The translations under genes were made by a program, and so were the position numbers. Shown here in pieces: positions 36,342 through 43,592 of a DNA stretch of 64,000 nt (positions are counted from its first letter, which is position 1; each line of letters opens with the position of its first letter). The DNA comes from Symsagittifera roscoffensis (lineage: Eukaryota > Xenacoelomorpha > Acoela > Convolutidae), in contig NC_087067.1 in assembly GCF_963678635.1 (NCBI RefSeq), positions 42,436,696 to 42,500,695 of the forward strand, in the 5' to 3' direction. The notes under the pieces were generated by a model. The model made no database searches and was not told the origin of the DNA. It saw nothing but the letters and a program-made list of their open reading frames with translations.

Positions 36342-36824
36342 CTAACCAGTGAAAAAAAAATTACCAAAATATACGTTTTTATTGTTTTCTTTTTGGTATA
36401 TTGAAGTATAAACAACCGGAAGTCTATTAAATTTGGATAAACGATCAAAAGATATTCTGACAAATCTGGATTTTGTATTTGTATCAAATTCAAAACAATA
36501 ATCGAATTGATGTTCCTTATCTTCAATTTCTGTTTCATAAGCTCTTCCATTGTTTTGTTTTTTACTGATTGACCACCCAATCTGAATTAACTTTTCTAAA
36601 TAAAAACATTGTTGATAAATCTGACAGTACTCTTCTTTTTTGTAATCTCCTCTCCATCTTTGTAACAAAACTATTGAACTTTCTGTGTTTCTATACAAAT
36701 GAAAACTATTACAATCTCCATCAACTTCATCTATCCACCACTTTTGTAGTTTTTTGTAGTAGTTCAATTTTAAAATCTGATAAATGTTCAATTCAGACAT
36801 TGAAAATGCTTTTGATGGAAACAT
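36342..36824 (-). CDS. Unknown Polinton-like element protein, 160 aa
   Basis: An open frame with a balanced, protein-like composition including several Trp, Cys and acidic residues. It starts MFPSKAFSMSELNIYQILKL. The middle has WWIDEVDGD and ends toward SRFVRISFDRLSKFNRLPVV, a strand followed by an amphipathic helix. No family is recognised with confidence. It sits in the minus-strand series with the 194-, 165- and 179-residue proteins. Possible CCAAT sites are present upstream near 36960 and 37003. Confidence 0.55.
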   Translation of the reverse strand: MFPSKAFSMSELNIYQILKLNYYKKLQKWWIDEVDGDCNSFHLYRNTESSIVLLQRWRGDYKKEEYCQIYQQCFYLEKLIQIGWSISKKQNNGRAYETEIEDKEHQFDYCFEFDTNTKSRFVRISFDRLSKFNRLPVVYTSIYQKENNKNVYFGNFFFTG

Positions 36825-37295
36825 TTTTCTTACTGAAATATATGAAGAAACTTAAAAAACTCGAATTGTTTTATCATTTTTAAAGTATTTTGAAATAACA
36901 GTCACCGTAAATTTTTTAAATTTATTTAGAGTCTAATTCGTTTCAAGGAAAATCATGTAGCCAATAAAAACCTCAAACTAAGGCAGAAAAAAATTGAAAA
37001 CAACCAATGAAATTCAAAAAATCTAAAAAAATAATGATAACGTTTTCAACTAAATATACATTCTTGTTTGTAATTTTCTTAAATTGAGGCAAAATTTAGC
37101 TAAACTTTGATGAAAATAGTTATTAAACAAATTTATCTGTAATTTCATAAATAAATACTGGAAAATAATTTCATAATTGGTTAGTGTTTTATGTCAATTT
37201 CGATAAAATTGTATGTTTTGTCTGACTTTTCCTCAGATATTATAGCTCTAAATATACACTTTAGTGAGAAAAAATAGTTTTGAACCAATAATATC

Positions 37296-37880
37296 TCAAT
37301 TACCAAACATGCAAAACATCACAAAGCTTTGATGAGGTTTACAATTATCAACAAACAAAAAGTCTCCCAATATTTGGGACAGTTCTTTGAATTCATTCAA
37401 AGTATAGTTGACATATGCAACTTGCTTCAAGTCTTCATTTTCCTTTGCAGTGAAGAGTCGAATCTGAATGTAGGGTAGCTTGCTCACGTTGTACTTCTTG
37501 ATTGTGACACACACCCTCCTCATGTTGTACGTTGCTATTTCATATACTCTATTACAGATGTCGAGCTCCTGATCCATAGTTGATTCTCTGCCAGATTTTG
37601 CTTCATATATAGGTACGAGTCCAAGATTTTCAGCATCGTGAATAATGGTATTCCGTATTGCGGATATTGCTTCGCCTTCTTTTTTACTAAGATAGACTTG
37701 TTGAGATTTTTCAAATTGTCCCAATTCATTTATTTTTAATAGTTGAAAGCACGGTTCCAAGCATATTTTTCCCTTGCAGGATTTTTGGAACCAAACAAAT
37801 CTCCCAATTCTTTTTTGATTTTTTGAAAATTCAATATAGTTGGAACTATCAACTTTTCTCGAGTACATTTTGAAGAACAA
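37296..37880 (-). CDS. PC4-like domain protein candidate, 194 aa
   Basis: The frame is intact and protein-like. It may contain two related halves: an N-terminal SSNYIEFSKNQKRIGRFVW...CLEPCFQLLKI and a C-terminal YIQIRLFTAKENEDLKQVAY followed by VNYTLNEFKELSQIL. The latter, two strands then a hydrophobic helix, resembles the PC4/p15 single-stranded-DNA-binding fold (inference from pattern only). Such a protein could coat DNA during protein-primed replication or act in transcription. The gene is transcribed leftward from a promoter at 37940-38040 that carries AP-1 and SRF-type sites. Confidence 0.6.
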   Translation of the reverse strand: MFFKMYSRKVDSSNYIEFSKNQKRIGRFVWFQKSCKGKICLEPCFQLLKINELGQFEKSQQVYLSKKEGEAISAIRNTIIHDAENLGLVPIYEAKSGRESTMDQELDICNRVYEIATYNMRRVCVTIKKYNVSKLPYIQIRLFTAKENEDLKQVAYVNYTLNEFKELSQILGDFLFVDNCKPHQSFVMFCMFGN

Positions 37881-37940
37881 ACTGATCAGACGAGGAGAAA
37901 TGAGAGAAATGACTTTGAGTTTAAATGAAAATGGAAGTAA

Positions 37941-38045
37941 GCAGTATGAGTCATCGCCATTTCCATAAATGGAAGTAGTACCAAATATGGAAGGATTTCC
38001 CTATATGGAAGCTGCGTAGGCGTTACTACTACTATATAACTCCAC
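37941..38045. promoter_or_regulatory. AP-1 plus SRF (CArG) promoter, likely divergent
   Basis: TGAGTCA, a perfect AP-1 site, is at 37947-37953. Perfect CArG boxes are CCATAAATGG (37963-37972) and CCAAATATGG (37981-37990). A one-mismatch CArG is at 37999-38008. Each is followed by GGAAG, a possible Ets core as in ternary-complex serum response elements. TATATAA is at 38033-38039. It lies between the minus-strand 194-residue gene and a plus-strand gene region starting near 38073. Confidence 0.7.
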
Positions 38046-38072
38046 CATTATCTGCAAAAATCTTTTTTCCCA

Positions 38073-38672
38073 TTGGCAGCTGCTTTGTGTCAAGCTCGTC
38101 CCAGCTTTTATTCAGATTATAATAGTAAATCATGGTTTATTTCTGTTTCCAACGATTTTTACGAAAAATACATAGTAACCCAAGATTATTGCGTCTCTAC
38201 TCACGATTCTTTCTGTTCCTTGGGAAATTGCAAAATTCATATAATTTTAATTGGATTTTTCCTTAGCCAAATTCTTCAGCGATGAGACAAATATCAATAC
38301 ATATATCAAGAAATTGATTGTTTTTACACTTTGTACAAGCACAGATTCTTTTCGAGTATTGTCACATCAAGTGGGGAAGTCTTCAATCAGCTTAGTTGTG
38401 GAGTGCAGCATAATTTACGATGGAAAGGAGCAGAAAAAACACCAAGCGTATCAAGGAAACGACTTGTTCGCAAAAAGTTCAAAAAACATTATCTAAGTTC
38501 TAATCAAAAACTTGCATCTACGCAAACTCTTGGCTCAGCATTTTTAGACAGAATTCGTAAAGTACAAAACTCAAAATATGTACATGATTTGTTAAAAATA
38601 ATTGACTGTTTTATTGATGATTATGGATTTGTAAATAGTGATCATGACAATTTTTCAATAAAAAACTTCTGA
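38073..38672 (+). CDS. Plus-strand element gene region, 113-aa frame at its 3' end
   Basis: Downstream of the TATA box, several frames lead into 38331-38672. Its C-terminal half (KLASTQTLGSAFLDRIRK, then HDLLKIIDCFIDDYGFVNSD) is basic, then hydrophobic. The DNA encoding this tail recurs, diverged, at about 40400-40560, which supports its being real coding sequence. The start is uncertain: the 113-codon frame begins at 38331, but a frame or splice change upstream (a pyrimidine-rich ...cccattggcag at about 38080) may add more. The function is unknown. Confidence 0.4.
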
Positions 38673-38809
38673 TATTCCATCTATTTTCTCTCATATGTTT
38701 ACAAAGTTACCATTATTTACCGAAACAAAAATTACCGTTGTCAAAAACATTTGCAAAAAAATTTTCAAAGAAACATGTAAGAAAGATGTAATATTTCTTT
38801 TGATTTTCA

Positions 38810-39120
38810 AAAAGTTGCAAAAAACATTTCAATTTTTTTAATAAGTTGTAAAAAGTGTTTCAATTTTTTTTGACATAATGCGAAAAATGTTTCAACTTTT
38901 GAGAAGATCCGAAAAGTGTTTTACTTTTTTTAACAAGATGTGAAAAGTGTTTCACTTTTTCAAGACAAATGCGAAAAATGTTTCACTTTTTTCGACAAAA
39001 TGCGAAAAAAGTTTTTTTCTCGATAAAATGCGAAAAGTGTTTCAATTTTTTCGACAAAATGCGAAAAATGTTTTTTTTTCAATAAAATTCGAAAAGTGTT
39101 TCAATTTTTTCTACACAAGG
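38810..39120. repeat. ~32-bp tandem array between convergent genes
   Basis: About ten diverged copies of a unit like 'aaaatgcgaaaagtgtttcaattttttcgac' lie in direct series between the plus-strand gene (ending 38672) and the minus-strand gene (ending 39372). Frames within it are repeat artefacts. Confidence 0.85.
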
Positions 39121-39371
39121 CTAAAAGTGTGTTCATCGATGAGGTAACTTTTTACTTGTGTACAGTTTTTCTAGTGTTTTTCCAAATTTTTGTACAAAAA
39201 TTAATCAAATTGTTTAACATGTGTGCGAGTTCGGAGCACTTAACTAAGTACTAATTGTTTTTCAATGGTTTGCTTTGAACCTCTCATCTATTCTCATAAT
39301 TAATATGAAATTGAAGAAATTAATTACAGAAAACGAAGTCAAAACCAAACAACTTTTATTTACAAAAACAA

Positions 39372-39869
39372 TTAATCAAAGAGCTGTCGAGCAGCAGAAG
39401 AGTTCTGGAGGTTCTCTATAGAACGCAGAGCTGGACGAGGTTCCATTGCTGGTGGTTGTTGTGGAACTGGAGTTGTCATTGTTTCTGAGAAAACCTCATC
39501 TTCATCTATTGTGATGGGGTTTTCGGCTGATCCTGCCTCCTCCCAAGGAAAAAGGAAGTCGTCGACTGGTTGAGCTACAAATCTTGAGTCAGGAATCTCG
39601 GGGTAGTTCATTCCCACATGCTCAGACACTTCCGCCATCATTTGCATGGTTCCAAGTTGGTTTTCTGTGATGGGAACTTGCATCATATGATGTTCGTTGA
39701 AATCTCTTCGCATCACTTCCACCATGTGCCAGACTTGGATTGGGATGTCCATTCGTGCCAGAAAAACTCCACAAACTTTTTCTCGCACTTGGATTTGTAC
39801 TAAATCATGCGAAAGTTCTACAGAGTACTTGAGGTTGCTGTTTTGTACTGAGAAGATCATTTTGAGCAA
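39372..39869 (-). CDS. Element protein, 165 aa, intact copy of a duplicated gene (PC4-like N-terminal pattern)
   Basis: An intact frame starting MLKMIFSVQNSN. Residues 20-55 (LVQIQVREKVCGVFLARMDI, then a PIQVWHMVEVM helix) show the strand-strand-helix pattern also seen in the 194- and 179-residue proteins. The C-terminal half is acidic and Pro-rich, with NPITIDEDE (a SUMO-interaction-like motif) and the end ARQLFD. A paralogue lies at 41462-41946. Its promoter region (39990-40200) holds SRF and CCAAT sites. A nucleic-acid-binding or regulatory role is plausible but not shown. Confidence 0.65.
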   Translation of the reverse strand: MLKMIFSVQNSNLKYSVELSHDLVQIQVREKVCGVFLARMDIPIQVWHMVEVMRRDFNEHHMMQVPITENQLGTMQMMAEVSEHVGMNYPEIPDSRFVAQPVDDFLFPWEEAGSAENPITIDEDEVFSETMTTPVPQQPPAMEPRPALRSIENLQNSSAARQLFD

Positions 39870-40029
39870 TAAATTGAGTTAATGAGTAAAAACAAGATTT
39901 ACAGTTGAGAGGGTGAAAGTTGGCTGTGGTTAAAATGAAATTATTGTATTTAGAGCTGAGAGAGGAGGTAGTTGACGGTAGTTAAGTTGAAAATAAAATA
40001 TTTTTTAGTTAAGAGAGAGAGGTACCTTC

Positions 40030-40200
40030 ATCTGGAATGTGTGGGTTTAACCAATCAGAATGGATTTTCCTTATTTGGATTGTAGTCGTGTCCAATCACA
40101 TTTCAGTTTCCTTTTATGGATTTCTTATAGAAAACTCGTGTCTAATTGAAATCAAAGCACCATTTTACACATTGTCGTTTCCAATCACAAAAATGTTCAT
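40030..40200. promoter_or_regulatory. SRF plus CCAAT promoter of the duplicated gene, copy 1
   Basis: Perfect CArG boxes CCTTATTTGG (40069-40078) and CCTTTTATGG (40110-40119) alternate with CCAATCAG (40051-40058), CCAATCAC (40092-40099) and CCAATCAC (40181-40188). The region separates a leftward gene (39869) from a rightward gene remnant (about 40270). The same arrangement is duplicated at 42120-42310. Confidence 0.65.
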
Positions 40201-40269
40201 TTTTGTTCAAGTTGCTGAACTTTTCTTCTGAGGAACTTTTTAAGGTTTTAAGTCTTCCAAATAAGTAAA

Positions 40270-40560
40270 ATTATACACAAAAGCAATCGCAAAAATAAAT
40301 GAACAAAAGTTGTTTGCTGTAAAAATAAGAAATATTGCCGATACAAGTAACAAAAGAAGGAAAATTAATAAAAGTAGCATCTCTGCAATTTTTTCATTTC
40401 TGATCAGGAACTTGCGTCCACTCAGACTCTTGAATCAGCTTTTTTGTAAAGGATTCGAAAAGTTCAAAACTCAAAGTATGAGACTGATTTGTTGAAAATT
40501 GTTGATTGTTTCATTGATGGTTATGGTACTGTAAATAGTAGCGTATCAATTTTTCTATCA
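40270..40560 (+). pseudogene. Broken plus-strand gene of the second cassette
   Basis: Its N-terminal part (KLFAVKIRNIADTSNKRRKI) matches the frame at 42346-42561. Its C-terminal part (LLKIVDCFIDGYG type, about 40480-40530) matches the tail of the 38331-38672 gene. Frame changes separate the parts, so this copy is disrupted. Together the three copies suggest one rightward gene whose protein begins with a basic, nuclear-localisation-like SNKRRK segment and ends with the CFID tail. Confidence 0.45.
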
Positions 40561-40659
40561 ATAATTGAATATTTGTTTATAAAAATCTTGTCAAAATTGT
40601 TTTCATTTAATTCAAAAGTTTTTTCAACGAACAAATTTGCAATTTTCAACACGTGTGCA

Positions 40660-41300
40660 AAAATTATCTTAGAGTTTTTTTGCACGATGCAAATTTTGGT
40701 TTGATTTTTTCAACACTTTTGCAAAAATCTAAATAAATTTTTGTACAAGATGCAAAAACTGTTTTGGTTTTTTCAACAAATGTGCAAAAATTTTCAACAA
40801 ATTTTTGTGTTAGATGCAAGTTTTTTCGTGGTTTTTTTGAAAACAAATGAAAAAATCAAACTTATTTTTTCTTATTCATATTCAAAAAGTGCAAAATTTT
40901 ATTGTAAAAAACTAGTTAAATTAATGCTAAAATTTTTTCATAATTGCTGAATTTGAGTGCTATTCCCTTAATACATTGTTTTTCCAATATTTTTGATTAA
41001 TATACATGCAAAAAAGAGATTTTTTTATGATCAAAATTAAAACGAAGATTTTCATTTTCTTTAATTATTAAATGTGTAAGAAAATCCTTTTTCAGTTTTC
41101 TTTAAAATGCGAAAATATTTAATGAAATTTTTCTTAATTTGCGAGATTTTCTTTGATTTTTTTAACAAGTGTGTATAAAAAAATTTTGAAAAGTTTTGCA
41201 TGGTGCAAAAATTAATGTAAAGTTTTTAACATGCTTGCAAAAATTGGTTTAATTTTTTTGCCATCTTTCTAACAAAATTCTATAAAAGTATTTACCAGAT
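40660..41300. repeat. Diverged ~60-bp tandem repeats, second convergent spacer
   Basis: The motif 'gatgcaaaaa...ttttttcaaca...tgcaaaaatttt' recurs about every 60 bp. It occupies the same position between convergent genes as the array at 38810-39120, although the unit differs. Confidence 0.6.
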
Positions 41301-41461
41301 GCATAATTAGTTTCATTTTTAACAAACTTTTTACCATTGAAATTTCTTAATAAATTTTTCTATGATCTCTTTGTTCCTATCTCTTGAAAACATATTTACT
41401 AGATACAAAGAAATTAAATTACAAAGCACAAGACAGTAGCCAATTTATTTACAAAACAAAG

Positions 41462-41946
41462 AGCTGTCGAGCTGCTGAGTTCTCAAAATTTTGCAAGTTC
41501 TCAATGGAGCGCAAAGCTGGTCTTGCCTCCATCACTGGTGGTTCGCTGACTGGAGTTCTTGGCTCAGAGAATCATTCATCCCCTTCGATGGTAATTGGGT
41601 TGTCCACAGATCCCTCTTCCCAAGGAAAGAGGAAATAGTCGAATGGTTGGGCCGCATATCTAGAGTCAGGAATTTCGGGATAGCTCATTCCCACATGCTC
41701 GGCCACTTCCTCCATCATTTGCATTTCTCCAAGTTGATTCTCTGTAGGAGGTACTTGCGTTATATAATGTTCGTTGAAATCCCTGCGCATCACCTCCACC
41801 ATATGCCCGACTTGGATTGGGATGTCCATTCGTGCCAGAAAAACTCCACAAACTGTTTCTCGCACTTGGATTTGTACTAAATCAGCCGAAAATTCCACCG
41901 AGAACATAAGGTTGTTGTTTTGTACTGAGAAGATCATTTTGAGCAA
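41462..41946 (-). pseudogene. Second copy of the 165-aa element gene, truncated by a stop
   Basis: Closely similar to 39372-39869 (start MLKMIFSVQNNN; shared VQIQVRE.VCGVFLARMDI). An in-frame TGA at 41572-41574 falls within the acidic NPITIEGDE region. The homologous C-terminus (PALRSIENLQN, SAARQLF) continues in the same frame beyond the stop. The truncated 124-residue product could still keep the folded N-terminal part. Confidence 0.75.
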
Positions 41947-42119
41947 TAAATTGAGTAAATGAGTAAAAACAAGTTTTACAGTTGAGAGGGAGAAAGTTGC
42001 CGGTAGTTAAGTTGAAACATTTGTATTTACAGCTGAGAGAGGAGGTAGTTGACGGTATTTAAGTTGAAAATAAAATGATTTTTAGTTACGAGAGAGTGGT
42101 ACCTCCAACTGGAATGTGT

Positions 42120-42310
42120 GGGTTTAACCAATCAGAATGAATTTTCCTTATTTGGATTGTAGTCGTGTCCAATCAGATTTTAGTTTCCTTTTATGGAATT
42201 CTTATAGAAAACTCGTGTCCAATTGGAGACAAAGCTCCATTTTACACATTGTCGTTTCCAATCACAAAAATGTTCATTTTTGTTCAAGTTGTCGTATCCA
42301 ATCAGTGAAA
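42120..42310. promoter_or_regulatory. SRF plus CCAAT promoter of the duplicated gene, copy 2
   Basis: The CArG boxes are preserved from copy 1: CCTTATTTGG (42146-42155) and CCTTTTATGG (42187-42196). CCAATCAG is at 42128-42135, 42169-42176 and 42298-42305, and CCAATCAC at 42258-42265. Both 10-bp CArG boxes are unchanged although the surrounding DNA has diverged. Confidence 0.65.
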
Positions 42311-42345
42311 CCTTTTAAGGACTTAAGTCTTCCAAATAAGTAAAA

Positions 42346-42561
42346 ATGTACACAGAAGCAATCGCAAAAATAAATGACCAAAAGTTGTTTGCTGTAAAAA
42401 TAAGAAATATTGCCGATATAAGTAACAAAAGGAGAAAAATTAATAAAAGTAGCATCGCTGCAAGTCTTCTCATCAAGTTAACTGAATTTTTTGCTGATAA
42501 GAAATTGCTGATTTTTCAGCAGATATTCAAGTTTTTTAATTTTGATGTAGATTTGAGATGA
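42346..42561 (+). CDS. Short basic protein or first exon, 71 aa
   Basis: Starts MYTEAIAKINDQKLFAVKIR, followed by a basic SNKRRKINK segment (nuclear-localisation-like). The first ~40 codons are conserved in the copy at about 40270-40390, which supports coding. The last ~25 codons overlap the end of the minus-strand 179-residue gene and have no counterpart, so the reading frame probably diverges, splices or is truncated there. Confidence 0.4.
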   Translation: MYTEAIAKINDQKLFAVKIRNIADISNKRRKINKSSIAASLLIKLTEFFADKKLLIFQQIFKFFNFDVDLR

Positions 42562-43055
42562 TAACTCAAAGTTGATGAATTTTCAAAGCAAATCTCTGGA
42601 AATCTGATACCAAACCTGATCATGCAAGATTTTGAACTTTGAAAGTCCTTAAAAAAATGGAGGAATAAAGAAGAAAGGGATAAAGAGTTTTGACAAATTT
42701 GGGAGTTGGGTATGGAATAAAAAGAACTTTTTGAAATATTATCGTACGACTTTTTTATTAACTTCAAATTTTCTAAAATGAATAAAATTTCTTTTCTAGT
42801 CAAGTGTAACTCAGCAGTAAGTTTATAGCTTTGATACGCAATATTTGGATCAAAAATAAACACTTTGATTGAGTAAGTTTCTCTAAAGAGACCTTTACTT
42901 AGCCGGAGAACTCTATTTTGGACAATATAAACGTTCAAAAAATTGTGAAAAAAGTAAAAATCTACATCTATTTCATCAATAAGGAAATCACACGGAATAT
43001 TTTCTTTTTTCTTGTAGAGTAATTCGAGGAAGTTCGAATGCTTTTTAATTGACAT
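42516..43055 (-). CDS. PC4-like domain protein candidate, 179 aa
   Basis: An intact frame transcribed leftward from the CRE-rich promoter at 43130-43420, divergent from the polymerase. It starts MSIKKHSNFLELLYKKKE. The central region VLRLSKGLFRETYSIKVFIF, followed by KLTAELHLTRKEILFILENL, shows strands then an amphipathic helix, the pattern shared with the 194- and 165-residue proteins and resembling PC4. A Ser-rich stretch and FGIRFPEI follow. Divergent sharing of a promoter with the replicative polymerase fits a replication accessory protein. Confidence 0.55.
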   Translation of the reverse strand: MSIKKHSNFLELLYKKKENIPCDFLIDEIDVDFYFFHNFLNVYIVQNRVLRLSKGLFRETYSIKVFIFDPNIAYQSYKLTAELHLTRKEILFILENLKLIKKSYDNISKSSFYSIPNSQICQNSLSLSSLFLHFFKDFQSSKSCMIRFGIRFPEICFENSSTLSYHLKSTSKLKNLNIC

Positions 43056-43130
43056 TCTTCAAAAAAGAAAATTTTGGATCCAACGTTATGACTAGAAACT
43101 GCTTAGGTCTGATTGGTTGAGAATTTTTCT

Positions 43131-43166
43131 GGAAAATTCTAGAATTTTCCGAAAATTCTAGAATTT
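43131..43166. promoter_or_regulatory. Heat-shock-element-like palindromes
   Basis: GGAAAATTCTAGAATTTTCC is repeated almost exactly in tandem; the cores TTCTAGAA sit at 43137-43144 and 43156-43163. Inverted GAA/TTC blocks are the recognition unit of heat-shock factor. The spacing is not the strict 5-bp phase throughout, so factor identity is inference. Confidence 0.45.
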
Positions 43167-43186
43167 TCCAAGGAATAACGTGGTGA

Positions 43187-43404
43187 TGACGTCATTACCA
43201 TAGAAGGAAAATTGCGTGGGTGGTGACGTCACTTCTATTCATAGAATGACGTCATTATCATAAAAAGAAAATTGCATTGGTGATACGTCACTTCTAAATT
43301 TAGAATGACGTCATTACCATAAAAGGAAAATTGCGTAGGTGGTGACGTCACTTCTACTCAAAGAATGACGTCATTACCATAAAAGGATAATTGCGTAGGC
43401 GTCA
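43187..43404. promoter_or_regulatory. CRE (TGACGTCA) tandem enhancer
   Basis: Six perfect 8-bp CRE palindromes lie at 43187, 43224, 43247, 43306, 43343 and 43366, with degenerate ones near 43284 and 43397. They sit in four tandem ~60-bp units, each with two sites 37 bp apart and a conserved 'ataaaaggaaaattgcgtaggtgg' spacer. CRE is the CREB/ATF site. The array lies between the divergent 179-residue gene and the polymerase gene. Confidence 0.85.
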
Positions 43405-43411
43405 CTGTTAG

Positions 43412-43419
43412 TATAAATA
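43412..43419 (+). promoter_or_regulatory. TATA box of the polymerase gene
   Basis: TATAAATA lies just downstream of the CRE array and 174 bp upstream of the polymerase start codon at 43593. The interval holds a possible short 5' intron (gtaagt at 43517-43522 to tttttttag at about 43590). Confidence 0.6.
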
Positions 43420-43592
43420 CACTTATTTTATTGGATTAAATCATTCATTTTGTTTGCCAATCAGAAACAGTCAATTGAATTTTACTTCAAATTTTACATT
43501 TCGTTACTTCACGAAAAGTAAGTATTTTCATTCAATTGGTACTTTAAGTTTTTAATTTGGAACATTTCTAACGTCCCAAATTTTTTTAGGTA

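Noticed and set aside
32641-41300. A CRISPR-like array among the regular repeats in the element
   Set aside because: The repeats are directly contiguous, diverged, AT-rich tandem units without unique spacers, in animal DNA with no cas genes.
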